DNA of 64,000 nucleotides from assembly GCA_963797175.1 (NCBI GenBank), contig CAWCOL010000009.1:558001-622000 (forward strand). The letters run 5' to 3'. The notes beneath the pieces are model-generated. The model did not search any database. It worked only from the letters and a program-made list of their open reading frames with translations, and was not told the origin of the DNA. This document shows, piece after piece, positions 8,072 to 16,515 of the stretch. Made by a program: the position numbers and the translations under genes. This stretch comes from DATLLN01 sp963797175 (GTDB taxonomy: Bacteria > Actinomycetota > Thermoleophilia > Gaiellales > JAICJC01). The first letter of the stretch is position 1, and every line of letters begins with the position of its first letter.

Positions 8072-9649
8072 ATGACCGATTCCCCGTTCCAGCCAGGCTC
8101 CGAGCTGCGAGGGAAGTCCGAACGCTCACGCGCCGGCATGACGCGCAGCGAGTTCGTGCGCGCCGCGGCGGTGGCGGGCCTGGCGGCGAGCGAGCTGGCC
8201 TGGCCGTTGCGGGCACGGGCCGCGGCGGGGCCCAGCGTGGTCATCATCGGCGCCGGCCTGGCCGGCCTGCGCTGCGCGGACATCCTCTGGCGCCAGCACG
8301 GGATCAGGCCCACCGTCTACGAGTGGGACGGTCGCGTCGGCGGACGCTGCGAGACGCTCCGCGGCTACTTCGCCGGCGGACAGACGGCCGAGATGCACGC
8401 CGAGTTCATCTCCAGCGAGCACACGATGATGCGCGGGCTCGCCGAGCGGTTCGGCCTGACGCTGTTCGACGAGAACGCCCTGCCGGCCGGCTTGCGCAGC
8501 ACGTACTGGTTCGACGGCACGCGCTATACGCAGGCCGACCTCAACGCCGACTGGCGCGCGTGGGGTTGGAAGCTGTTCCACCACGCCGTCCACCAGGCGC
8601 CGTGGCCGACCCGGTCGGACACGCACAACTCGCCGACCGCCATCGCGTGGGACGCCATGTCCGTGCCCGAGTGGATCGAGGCGTACGTCCCGGGCGGGCT
8701 CTCCCACCCCTTCGGCAAGATGCTGATCCAGGACGTGATCGACGAGTACGGCGGCGACCCGGACGACCAGTCGGCGCTGAACGGTGTGTACCTGCTGGGG
8801 TACTACGACAGCATCGCCAGCGGCGTGCAGCCGACGGGGCATCCGATGCTGTCCGGCACCGACGAGCGGTACCACATCCAGGGTGGCAACGACCAGATCG
8901 TGTCCGGCCTGATGAACGGGTTGCCCGCCGGGACGGTGCAGCTGCAGCAGCGGCTGGTCGGGATCCGGCAGCGCTCCGGCGGCGGCTACCGGCTCAGCCT
9001 CGAGACCGACACCGCCACACACGACGTCACCGCCGACCACGTGGTGCTCGCGCTGCCGTTCGCCACGCTGCGGGACATCGACCTCTCGCACCTCGACCTG
9101 CCGCCGGCGAAGCGGCTCGCCATCGACACGATGGGCATGGGCTCCAACTGCAAGGTGCAGCTCCAGTTCACCCACGCGACGTGGGAGACGGAGCACTACG
9201 ACGGCACCTTCTACACCGACACCGGCGCCCAGTCGGGCTGGCAGGCGGCACCCGACCCGGCCGGCGCACCGCCGATCCTGACCGAGTACCTGGGGGCCGC
9301 GCGGGGACGGAACCTCGGCCGTGCCTACAACCTCCGCGGCTACGAGGGAGAGGCGCCGAAGCGGCTGGTCGAGGACACGATCGCCCGCATCGAGCCGATC
9401 TTCCCCGGCATCCGCAGCGCCTGGAACGGTCGCTCGTGGTTCAAGTGGAGCGCCGGCGACCCGCACATCCGCGGCGGGTACTCCTTCTACCGGGTGGGCC
9501 AGTTCACCGGGATCTCCGGCGCCGAGGCGCCGCCGGTGGGTGCGCTGCACTTCGCCGGCGAGCACACCGAGCCCAACTACCAGGGCTACCTGGAGGGCGC
9601 GGTGCGAAGCGGCACCCGCTGCGCCACCGAGATCGCCGCCGCGCTCTAG
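8072..9649 (+). CDS. flavin monoamine oxidase family FAD-dependent oxidoreductase
   Basis: A 525-residue amine-oxidase-fold flavoprotein that oxidises amines or amino acids with oxygen. The ATG at 8072 is chosen: the frame extends to 8003 but a TATCAT -10-like hexamer at 8056-8061 lies ten bases upstream, leaving almost no leader. The N-terminus TRSEFVRAAAVAGLAASELA looks like a degenerate twin-arginine signal without the RR pair. The FAD dinucleotide motif VVIIGAGLAGLRCADIL follows, then VGGRCETL, and the C-terminal FAD clamp LHFAGEHTEPNYQGYLEGAV. The length fits monoamine/polyamine oxidases. No covalent-flavin cysteine context is obvious. The substrate is unknown. The GNAT gene follows after 21 bp. 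Confidence 0.88.
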   Translation: MTDSPFQPGSELRGKSERSRAGMTRSEFVRAAAVAGLAASELAWPLRARAAAGPSVVIIGAGLAGLRCADILWRQHGIRPTVYEWDGRVGGRCETLRGYFAGGQTAEMHAEFISSEHTMMRGLAERFGLTLFDENALPAGLRSTYWFDGTRYTQADLNADWRAWGWKLFHHAVHQAPWPTRSDTHNSPTAIAWDAMSVPEWIEAYVPGGLSHPFGKMLIQDVIDEYGGDPDDQSALNGVYLLGYYDSIASGVQPTGHPMLSGTDERYHIQGGNDQIVSGLMNGLPAGTVQLQQRLVGIRQRSGGGYRLSLETDTATHDVTADHVVLALPFATLRDIDLSHLDLPPAKRLAIDTMGMGSNCKVQLQFTHATWETEHYDGTFYTDTGAQSGWQAAPDPAGAPPILTEYLGAARGRNLGRAYNLRGYEGEAPKRLVEDTIARIEPIFPGIRSAWNGRSWFKWSAGDPHIRGGYSFYRVGQFTGISGAEAPPVGALHFAGEHTEPNYQGYLEGAVRSGTRCATEIAAAL

Positions 9650-9655
9650 CTCGCC

Positions 9656-9661
9656 TAGACT
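9656..9661 (+). promoter_or_regulatory. -10-like TAGACT close to the GNAT start
   Basis: TAGACT ends nine bases before the ATG at 9671, which has no Shine-Dalgarno. The arrangement suggests a leaderless or nearly leaderless transcript. Confidence 0.4.
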
Positions 9662-9670
9662 CGGGCGCCC

Positions 9671-10161
9671 ATGGAGATCCGCCGCTGTCGCGACGACGAA
9701 CGAGATGCGATCCTCGAGATCGTCAACGACGCCGCCGAGGCATACCGCGGGGTGATCCCCGCCGACCGCTGGCACGAGCCCTACATGAGCGGCGAGGAGC
9801 TCGACGCCGAGCGGGCGGCGGGCGTCGTGTTCTGGGGCGTCGAGCGGGACGGGATGCTGGTGGGCGTGATGGGCATCCAGCGCGTCGCCGACGTCGAGCT
9901 GATCCGCCACGCATACGTGCGCACCGCGCAGCAGGGCGAGGGGATCGGCGGCGCCCTGCTGTCGCATCTGCAGTCGCGAGCGACGCGCCGGCTGCTGGTC
10001 GGCACCTGGGCGGACGCGGACTGGGCGATCGCGCTTCTACGAGCGGCGCGGGTTCGTCCGCACCTCGCGCGAGCGGACGCGGGAGCTGCTGCACAACGTA
10101 CTGGTCGATCCCCGATCGCCAGATCGAGACGTCGGTCGTGCTGGAGTCGGTCGGAGCGTGA
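9671..10161 (+). pseudogene. GNAT family N-acetyltransferase, disrupted by two single-base insertions
   Basis: GNAT acetyltransferases move an acetyl group from acetyl-CoA to an amine. Reading from ATG 9671 gives MEIRRCRDDERDAILEIVND, then the acetyl-CoA motif RTAQQGEGIGGALLSHL. After WADADWAI (near 10032) one extra base moves the expected RFYERRGFVRTSRERTRELL to another frame. Near 10096 a second extra base moves the family ending TYWSIPDRQIETSVVL to the third frame. Removing both bases leaves exactly 163 codons ending at TGA 10159-10161, a normal family length. That TGA overlaps the next start as GTGA. Either the gene is newly inactivated or the assembly has two local errors. Confidence 0.75.
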
Positions 10162-10606
10162 GCCCTGCGCTGGAGGTCACGCTCCTGACGGTCTCCGCGC
10201 AGCCGACCGCGGTGATCGCGGAGACGACCAACTGGCAGGCGTTCCCCGAGACCTGGCCGCGCCTGCTCGACGAGGTGTGGTCGGCAGTCCGGCCGGAGCG
10301 CGGACGCGGATCCTGCCGGGCCGCAACGTCATGCTCTACCAGGACGCCGTGCCCAACGTCGAGGTCGGCGTCGAGGTCGCCGGATCGTTCGCGCCGCGCG
10401 GGCGGATAGTCGCCTGGACGCTGCCGGCGGGTCGCGTCGCGACGGCGACCCATCGGGGTAGCTGGGACGTCGGGCCGGCACATCGCGCGGTGGTCGATGA
10501 GTGGGATCGCCTCGGCCTCGAACGGCTCGGGCCGCGCTGGGAGATCTACGGCCACTTCAACGCGCCCGGCGACGAGGAGGTCGACATCTCCTACCTCGTG
10601 CGCTGA
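10158..10606 (+). pseudogene. GyrI-like/effector-binding domain protein, frameshifted
   Basis: GTG 10158 overlaps the preceding stop (GTGA) and starts MSPALEVTLLTVSAQPTAVI, a typical first strand of a GyrI-like small-molecule-binding domain (SHS2 pair, about 150 residues). The frame is lost between about 10290 and 10320 and resumes one frame over as GRNVMLYQDAVPNVEVGVEV, then VATATHRGSWDVGPAHRAV and EIYGHFNAPGDEEVDISYLV, the characteristic end. The total of 449 bases means one base is missing or two are extra. Stand-alone members bind drugs or act as antitoxin-like gyrase inhibitors; no partner is evident. With the GNAT gene this makes three indels within 300 bp. Confidence 0.72.
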
Positions 10607-10651
10607 TCCCGCACGCGGCCCGGCCTCGCCGCCGCCTTATGCTCTGCCATA

Positions 10652-11254
10652 ATGCGAAAGATGTCTTTCGGATCGACTCCCAGCGACGAGCGGCGCCGCG
10701 AACTCACCGACCCGCGCGAGCTGCGCGCGCTCGCGCATCCCCTGCGCCTCGCGCTGCTCGACCACCTGATGTCGTTCGGGGAGCAGACCGCCGCCCGGTG
10801 CGCCGCGGCCGTCGGGTCGACGACGTCGAACTGCAGCTACCACCTGCGGGCGCTTGGCCGGGCCGGGTTCGTCGAGCGCACGCAGTCCGCCGACGGGCGG
10901 GAGCGGCCCTGGCGGGCGACGGCGACCGGACTGTCCTACGGGCAGGGCGACGCCGACCTCACGCCGGCGGCCGCGGGCGCCGCGCTCGCGCTCGACGAGC
11001 TGTCGCTCGCGCGGGCGGAGGAGCTCACCCGTCAGGCCCGCCGGCGAAACGACCAGCAGCCGGCGGAGTGGCGGGCCGCGGAGGCCTACCACGACTACGG
11101 GCTGAGCATCACGGCGGGCGAGCTGGCCGAGCTGACCGCCGGGATCGACTGCCTGGTGCGCCCGTTCATCGCCATGACGCGCCGCGACGCACCCAAGGAC
11201 GCCCAGGTCGCCGTCCTGCGGCTGCTCGCGTTCCGCTACCCCGGGACGGAGTGA
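10652..11254 (+). CDS. ArsR-type winged-helix transcriptional regulator
   Basis: A 200-residue cytosolic repressor-type protein. The winged helix occupies about residues 20-95: RELRALAHPLRLALLDHLMS, TAARCAAAVGSTTSNCSYHL (recognition helix) and RAGFVERTQSADGRERPWRA (wing). An alpha-helical C-terminal half of unknown ligand follows. There is no metal-binding CxC, so it is not an obvious arsenic sensor. An alternative start at 10661 is equally good: CATAAT at 10648-10653 sits seven bases before it and TATGCT at 10638-10643 eight bases before 10652, and no Shine-Dalgarno is present, suggesting a leaderless mRNA. Four bases separate it from the MFS gene, so it very probably controls that exporter and itself. 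Confidence 0.85.
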   Translation: MRKMSFGSTPSDERRRELTDPRELRALAHPLRLALLDHLMSFGEQTAARCAAAVGSTTSNCSYHLRALGRAGFVERTQSADGRERPWRATATGLSYGQGDADLTPAAAGAALALDELSLARAEELTRQARRRNDQQPAEWRAAEAYHDYGLSITAGELAELTAGIDCLVRPFIAMTRRDAPKDAQVAVLRLLAFRYPGTE

Positions 11255-11258
11255 CCGC

Positions 11259-12488
11259 ATGCCGTCGGGTCGATACCTCGAGCCGCTGAAGCACCGCGAC
11301 TTCGCGCTGCTCTGGTCGGGACAGGCCGTTTCCCAGCTCGGCGACGGCATCTTCACGGTGACCCTCGCGATCGAGACGCTGCGCCTCGGCCACAACGGCA
11401 CCGGCCTCTCCTACGTGCTGGCTGCGCGTCTCCTGCCGGCCGTGCTGTTCGCGCTGGTGGGCGGCCTGCTGGTGGATCGCGTGCCGCGGCGGCTGGTGAT
11501 GCTCGCCTCGGACGTCGCCCGCGGCGCGGCCGTCGCGGTGGTGACGGTGCTGGTCGCGACCGGCGAGGTCAACCTGACCGCCCTCGTCTGCATGGCGATC
11601 GTCTTCGGGCTCGGCGATGCCCTGTTCTTTCCGGCGGCAACAGCCATCACGCCCGAACTGGTGCCGGCGCACCTGCTCGTCGGCGCAAGCGCGCTGAACG
11701 GGACGAGCCTCCAGTTCGCGGGCGTCCTGCTCGGCCCGGCGATCGGCGGACTGCTGGTCGGATTTCTCGGCACCGCCTGGGGCTTCGGGATCGACGCCGC
11801 GTCGTTCGCCGCCGGCGCCGTGGCCGTCTACGCGATCCGCGGCCGCCCGGCACCGGCCGCACGCGCGCAGTCACCGCTGGCCGACGTCCGCGAAGGGCTG
11901 CGGTTCTGCGTCTCGCAGCCGTGGCTGTGGACATCGACCCTGGGCGCTGCGCTGGGGAACTTCGTGGCGTTCGCACCGCTCGGTGTGCTGATCCCGCTGC
12001 TCGTCAAGGACGCGCTGCACGGCGGAGGAATCGCCCTCGGCCTGGTGTTCGCGGCCGGCGGCCTGGGAGGGCTCGCGGCAACGGTGCTCGCCGGACGGCG
12101 CGCGCCGCCGCGCAGCCGACTCGTGCACGTCTGGATCGGGTGGGGCCTGTCGGGCGTGGGCGTGCTCGGGCTCGGCCTCGTCCCGGGTCTGTGGCTCGCA
12201 GCCGGCGTCGCATTCGTCACTTACGGGCTGGACGCGTACGGCTCGGTGATGTTCACCCCGCTGATCCAGGAGGGCGTGCCCGACGCGCTGCTGGGACGGG
12301 TGGCGTCGGTTGACTACCTGTTCGCGCTGGCGCTCGGCCCGCTCGGCATCGTGGCCGCAGGGGTTGCGGCCGACGCGATCGGCGTCCGCCCGACGCTGAT
12401 CGCCGGAGGCGCGATCACCGCGCTGACGACCCTGATCCCGCTGCTGCCGGGCGTCGAAGATCCGACCGTCGGCGCGAGCCACGGCTGA
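11259..12488 (+). CDS. MFS transporter (MFS_3/EntS-like exporter)
   Basis: A 409-residue major facilitator with about 12 membrane segments. It opens with the family signature LKHRDFALLWSGQAVSQLGD, then the loop A pattern GLLVDRVPRRLVMLASDVAR between TM2 and TM3, and a long central loop DVREGLRFCVSQPWLWTSTL before TM7. This subgroup includes the enterobactin exporter EntS and macrolide/drug exporters driven by the proton gradient. The substrate here is unknown. It follows the ArsR gene by four bases, a standard repressor-exporter unit. The last codons and stop form one arm of a shared terminator. Confidence 0.88.
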   Translation: MPSGRYLEPLKHRDFALLWSGQAVSQLGDGIFTVTLAIETLRLGHNGTGLSYVLAARLLPAVLFALVGGLLVDRVPRRLVMLASDVARGAAVAVVTVLVATGEVNLTALVCMAIVFGLGDALFFPAATAITPELVPAHLLVGASALNGTSLQFAGVLLGPAIGGLLVGFLGTAWGFGIDAASFAAGAVAVYAIRGRPAPAARAQSPLADVREGLRFCVSQPWLWTSTLGAALGNFVAFAPLGVLIPLLVKDALHGGGIALGLVFAAGGLGGLAATVLAGRRAPPRSRLVHVWIGWGLSGVGVLGLGLVPGLWLAAGVAFVTYGLDAYGSVMFTPLIQEGVPDALLGRVASVDYLFALALGPLGIVAAGVAADAIGVRPTLIAGGAITALTTLIPLLPGVEDPTVGASHG

Positions 12489-12527
12489 GCGAAGGGCGCC
12501 AGGGCATGATCGGACGGCGCTCAGCCG
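12482..12527. terminator. bidirectional hairpin containing both stop codons
   Basis: A perfect 10-bp inverted repeat CGGCTGAGCG (12482-12491) and CGCTCAGCCG (12518-12527) with a 26-nt loop. Each arm contains the TGA of one convergent gene (12486-12488 on +, 12521-12523 on -). Confidence 0.6.
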
Positions 12528-14603
12528 GCAGGTGAGACGGCGACCGATTCGCCGTCCGCGACAACGTCGAACCTGCTCCCCATCGCCGACATCCCCCGCA
12601 GCTCGATCGGCTGCGGCAGCGGCGCCGGCCGTTCGGACAGCAGCCGACCGCTGTGGCGGTCCGGTCGGAGGCCGAGCAGCGCCGTGAGGATCAGGAGGGG
12701 GGCGCCGGCTGACCACGCCTGCGGCGAGCAGGCGGTCGGATACGCCACGGGAACCGGCGTCGTCTCCCGCGCGTAGCCCGCGAACACCTCCGGCATCCTG
12801 TGGTCGAAGTACTCCGCGGCCTCCAGCATCGCCGTGCCGATCCGCACGGCCTCCGCGTGGAAGCCGTAGCGCATCAGGCCGCCGACCGCGATCGCGGTGT
12901 CGTGCGGCCAGACGGTGCCGGTGTGGTACCCGATGGGATTGAACCCGCGATCGTCGCTCGACACCGTCCGCACGCCCCACCCGCTGAAGAGCGCGGGCGA
13001 CATGAGCTGGTCGGCGCACTCGCGGGCCCGCTCGTCGGGCACGATGCCGCTCCACAGCAGGTGGCCGACCACCGAGCTGAGGCAGTCGATCTGGCGGCCA
13101 TCGTGGTCGAGGCCCAGCGCATAGAAGCGGACGCCGTCGCGATGCACGGTGAACCGTTCCTCGAATCGCTGCCGCAGCTCCGCGGCCTCGAGCCGCAGCC
13201 GGCCGGCCAGGCGGTCGTCCTGCCACACCTCATCGGCGAGCTCGGCCATGCGCATGCGGGCGTCGAACGCGTAGCCCTGCACCTCGGCGGGCGCGATCGG
13301 CGACGTCGCGATCGTCCCATCGTGGAAGCGCATCGAGTCCCACGAGTCGCGCCACGTCTGGGTCTCGAGGCCGCGCGGAGACCGCCGGTGGTAGGCGATC
13401 AGCCCGTCCCCGTTCAGGTCGGCGTGGGTCTGCATCCACTCCAGCGCACGCATGCGCCGCCGGACGCAGCCGCTCGACGAGCGATCGGTCCGCGCCCCAT
13501 CTGTACGCCTCGGACAACACGATCAGGAACAGCACCGTCGCGTCGACCGTCCCGTAGTAGGGGAAGAAGTTGTCCTTCAATGCGACACGGCCGACTCGCA
13601 CCTCGTGGACGATCTTGCCCGGCTCGGCATCGCGGGCGTCGTCCCATGTGTCGGCCTGGAGAGCTGCCAGCGCATCGAGCGTCCCGGTGGCGAGATCGGT
13701 GCCGAGCATCATCGTCTCGTACGACGTGATCAGCGTGTCCCGACCGAACACGGTCATGAACCACGGCAGCCCGGCGGCCGGCAGATCGGTCGCGACCTGG
13801 GTGCCGCGCGGGGGCGACATCCGCAGGGCTGCGAGATCCGCCACCGAGCGCCGGAACGTGCGCTCGAGCGTGTCCCACGGGGTCACGATCTCCGGCACGT
13901 GCTGACGCCAGGCCGCCAGCGAGCCCTCCACGCGGGAACGCTCGTCGCCGAAGTACGCGTCGCCGTAGCGGTCGCGCCGGCGATCGTCATCTGCCAGGAG
14001 CACCATGTTCGTCCTGTTCTCCCACGTACCGCCTGGCGCGAGCTCGATGCCGAACCGCACGCGGTCGCAGCCGACCTCGCCGCGCTTCGACATCCACATC
14101 ACGGTCTCCGCCTGGAACGGACCGTCGGCGGCGCGAAACGTCCACGAGTTCTCCGCGGCATCGTGGCCGCGGCTGACCTCGAGGTCGGATGCCGGCCGGG
14201 CGGCGAACACGAGATCCTCGCTGCGGTACTCGTCGGCCTTGACCTCGAACAGGTCGCGGAAGTCACAGTCGAACACGAGCTCGATCTCCACCTCGACCGG
14301 ATCGACGAGATGGTTCTCGAGCACCACGGCCGTCTGGAAGCTGCCGCTGGAGATGAACAGGTCGCGGCGGATCGACAGGGACCCGGCCGGGAGGCTGTGC
14401 CGCTCGGCGTTCCGCAGATAGATCGCGGCCGAGTAGTAGTTCACATTGCGCGCGGTGAGCAGCTCCGGCGGCTGACCGTTCACGAGCAGCCGCCACGTCG
14501 AGAGGTAGCGAGTGTCCCTCCAGTAGAGCCCCTCATGGTGCCGGGTCGCGTCGCCGCGGTGATCGGCGACGAAGAAGCAGTTACCGTCGAGGACTGTCAG
14601 CAC
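12521..14603 (-). CDS. amylo-alpha-1,6-glucosidase/glycogen debranching-like protein, frameshifted
   Basis: About 690 residues once one indel is corrected. The N-terminal part from GTG 14603 (MLTVLDGNCFFVADHRGDAT, LYWRDTRYLSTWRLLVNGQP) is the glycogen-debranching N-terminal beta domain. The C-terminal part is an (alpha/alpha)6 barrel with AAGLPWFMTVFGRDTLITSY, LKDNFFPYYGTVDATVLFLI, SGWGVRTVSSDDRGFNPIGY and HTGTVWPHDTAIAVGG, typical of glucan or trehalose debranching hydrolases. The frame breaks near 13452: LVERLRPA continues as MRALEWMQTHADLNGDGLIA in another frame (one extra or two missing bases). Both halves are well conserved, so a sequence error is plausible. Nine bases follow the GT4 gene, so the two form an operon for oligosaccharide metabolism. 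Confidence 0.8.
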
Positions 14604-14612
14604 AGGGTTTGA

Positions 14613-15755
14613 TCATCCAGCGGCAGCGGCGCGGTCGGAGGTGGATCGCTCAAGTGCCGCCACGAGGACTCTTTCATAGGCTGAGACCATCGCGTCGGCG
14701 GAGAACCGCTCCGCCTGGAGCCGGCAGGCCCGGCGGTCGATCGACGGAAGTCGCGCCGCCGCCGCCGCGAGCTCCAGCGGCGTGTCGCGCACGAAGCCGG
14801 TGACGCCGTCGACCACGACCTCCGGAACCGCCCCCAGCGGTGTCGCAAGGACCGGGGTGCCGGCGGCCATCGCCTCGATCAGGACGAGTCCGAACGGCTC
14901 CGGCCACGCGATCGGAAAGACCAGCGCCCGCGCCGTGCCCAGCAGGTCCGCCTTGCGATCCCTGTCGACTTCGCCGAGCCATGTGACGTGCTCACCCAGC
15001 CGAGGCTCGATCTCACGCTCGAGGTAGTCGAGCTCCCCGGGCTCGCGACACTTCGCGGCAAGCAGGATCGGCAGGTCGGCGGCCTCGGCGATGTCGATCG
15101 CCCGCGCCGCACCCTTCTCCTCTCCCAGCCGGCCGAGGAACAGCAGGTGTTCTCCCATCCGGTCGGAGAACGGCATCCCCCGGGGATCGAGGCCGTTGTG
15201 GCACACGGCCCCGAACCTCAACGGCGCCCACTGCCGTCGCTGGTCGTTCGACACCGCGATGAACTCGATGTCCGGCATCACGGCGGCCAGCCGCAGGTAG
15301 CCGGCAAGATGCTCCGGGTTGGGAGCGCCGTGAATGACGTGCAGCACCGGCACCGACAGCTCGGCGAGCTGGTGCAGGGCGTCCGGGGCAGGCGAGTGAT
15401 CGACCACGATGTCGCAGCCGGCCAGCGCCGCTGCCGCGGCGGCCGCGTGGCGGCGTGCGTGCCGGACGCTCCCCATCACGGGAGGCAGCTCGGCGAGCGG
15501 TGCTTCGACCCGCACGCCGGGCAGATGCGAGCCCGGCGCAGCCACCAGCGTCACCTCGTACCCCCGGCGGGCGAGCCCCAGGGAGAGGTGCTCGACCACC
15601 TGTTCGGTGCCGCCGTACCCGTTGGTCGGGATCGACATCCAGGGCGGGGCCACGATGCCGATCCGCGTGGCCGGCGATCGGTCGTCGAAGGTGGCCGGTA
15701 CTCGGGCCGCGCGTCTCGGCGGCGCGGCCTCACGGCCGCGGGTCACGGTGTCCAT
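14613..15755 (-). CDS. GT4 family glycosyltransferase
   Basis: A 380-residue retaining glycosyltransferase of the GT-B fold, transferring sugar from a nucleotide-sugar donor in the cytosol. The ATG at 15755 (MDTVTRGREAAPPRR) is chosen because GAGGAAAG lies about ten bases upstream; the frame extends 60 codons further without domain content. Seen: the N-terminal acceptor domain RIGIVAPPWMSIPTNGYGGT and QVVEHLSLGLARRGYEVTLV, the hinge VCHNGLDPRGMPF, FLGRLGEEKGAARAIDIAEA, and the donor motif FPIAWPEPFGLVLIEAMAAG with the E-x7-E pair. The acceptor is unknown. It is the first gene of an operon with the debranching-like protein. Confidence 0.87.
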   Translation of the reverse strand: MDTVTRGREAAPPRRAARVPATFDDRSPATRIGIVAPPWMSIPTNGYGGTEQVVEHLSLGLARRGYEVTLVAAPGSHLPGVRVEAPLAELPPVMGSVRHARRHAAAAAAALAGCDIVVDHSPAPDALHQLAELSVPVLHVIHGAPNPEHLAGYLRLAAVMPDIEFIAVSNDQRRQWAPLRFGAVCHNGLDPRGMPFSDRMGEHLLFLGRLGEEKGAARAIDIAEAADLPILLAAKCREPGELDYLEREIEPRLGEHVTWLGEVDRDRKADLLGTARALVFPIAWPEPFGLVLIEAMAAGTPVLATPLGAVPEVVVDGVTGFVRDTPLELAAAAARLPSIDRRACRLQAERFSADAMVSAYERVLVAALERSTSDRAAAAG

Positions 15756-15993
15756 CTGTGCTCGCTTTCCTCGTCGATTCAGGCGCCGTCGCGCATCGGG
15801 CAGGTTCATCACGTGCCCCGAAACGAGGCACCGGAACCGCAAGCGCTCAGGCGGAGGGCGCGTCCACACCCAGCGCGTCGTGCATGCACTCACAGTCTTC
15901 TCGATTGACGTTGGCGTCTCGTAGGAGACCGTCAACGGTCGGCGCCGCGAAGGCCCGGGCGCGGCGGGGCGCCGCCCGGGATGCGCCTCCCCG
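15756..15993. other. non-coding stretch upstream of the GT4 gene
   Basis: About 240 bp without a supported gene; it is part of the longer gap between the GT4 start and 16372, which also holds a possible small gene. It contains a nested hairpin: TTGACG (15905-15910) pairs with CGTCAA (15930-15935), enclosing GTCTC-gtag-GAGAC (15916-15929), which could be an operator or an mRNA leader structure for the GT4 operon. No promoter hexamers are convincing. Confidence 0.4.
15954..15980 (-). terminator. hairpin downstream of the small 15994-16161 ORF
   Basis: CCCGGGCG (15954-15961) and CGCCCGGG (15973-15980) form a perfect 8-bp stem with an 11-nt loop. It begins 14 bp past the stop of the small minus-strand ORF and supports that ORF being a separate transcription unit. 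Confidence 0.5.
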
Positions 15994-16161
15994 CTACCGG
16001 CCAGGCGGCCGCGGGCGCACCGGCACCGGCTCGGTCGGCAGCTGCCGTGTGGTCGGCTGCTCGTCCAGCTCCTGCGTCACGAGCTCATCGGCGATCTGTT
16101 CGGCGCGGGAACGCAGAGGAGCGTGATCGCGACGGGGAGTGGGGGCGGCCTTCTCGGGCAT
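15994..16161 (-). CDS. possible small basic/proline-rich protein (55 aa)
   Basis: A 55-residue ORF, MPEKAAPTPRRDHAPLRSRA then EQIADELVTQELDEQP and a proline/arginine tail. I do not recognise a family. Support comes from context: a locally AT-rich upstream region with a TACAGT -10-like hexamer eleven bases before the ATG, high G+C at third codon positions, and a terminator-like hairpin just past its stop. It has no Shine-Dalgarno, so it would be leaderless or nearly so. It could be noise, because short ORFs are common at this GC content. Confidence 0.4.
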   Translation of the reverse strand: MPEKAAPTPRRDHAPLRSRAEQIADELVTQELDEQPTTRQLPTEPVPVRPRPPGR

Positions 16162-16216
16162 TTGCAATTTGCACTGTAGCCGATTTGCTTTATCCGGCAC
16201 CGTCTGAGAGGGTGGA

Positions 16217-16371
16217 CCCGCACACTCCTGTCGGAGTGACGTTTCGTCGATGAATATCGGCGGCCGCTCCTTCGAGTGTCGCAGGTCGCGTTCTGTAACG
16301 GTATTCCAGAGCCGGTGCATGGACGAATCATGCGTGACCGACACCGTGGTTTCTACCGAGGAAGGGAGCCG
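16217..16371 (+). promoter_or_regulatory. structured 5' leader, copy A (candidate cis-regulatory RNA)
   Basis: This region before the zinc-ribbon gene is homologous to 17714-17870. Shared blocks in the same order and spacing are CCTGTCGG, GTGA, CCTTCGAGTGT (16269-16279), GGTCGC, GACCGAC (16336-16342) and the 17-mer TCTACCGAGGAAGGGAG (16352-16368), which contains the ribosome-binding site. Possible pairings: CGTCGAT (16245-16251) with ATCGGCG (16256-16262), GGAG with CTCC enclosing it, and the long-range GTCGG (16230-16234) with CCGAC (16338-16342). A possible TTGCAC -35 lies upstream near 16170. It matches no riboswitch class I can name. Confidence 0.6.
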
Positions 16372-16515
16372 ATGACTGCGCTGTGGCAGACCTTCGCTCG
16401 GAAGATGCGGTGCCCCCACTGCAAGAAACGCCTGGGGTTCTTCCCGCCGCCGACCGCGTGCCCGCGGTGCGGGCGCCAGATCTACGATGCGGCTGACCGA
16501 CGCCGCCGATACTGA
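16372..16515 (+). CDS. 47-residue zinc-ribbon protein
   Basis: A small protein with two CxxC knuckles: MRCPHCKKRLGFF and TACPRCGRQIYDAA, separated by a proline turn. The four cysteines should bind one zinc ion (zinc-ribbon fold). The rest is short and basic (ending DRRRRY), so nucleic-acid or protein binding is plausible but not shown. The ATG at 16372 follows GGAAGGGAG at ideal spacing, within the conserved leader block. It overlaps the downstream alanine-dehydrogenase-like gene (ATG 16487) by 29 nt, implying coupled translation. Confidence 0.72.
   Translation: MTALWQTFARKMRCPHCKKRLGFFPPPTACPRCGRQIYDAADRRRRY

Noticed and set aside
8065..10161. 698-aa plus-strand frame across the amine oxidase
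   Set aside because: Arginine-rich shadow for most of its length; only its last 20 residues are real, being the end of the frameshifted GNAT protein.
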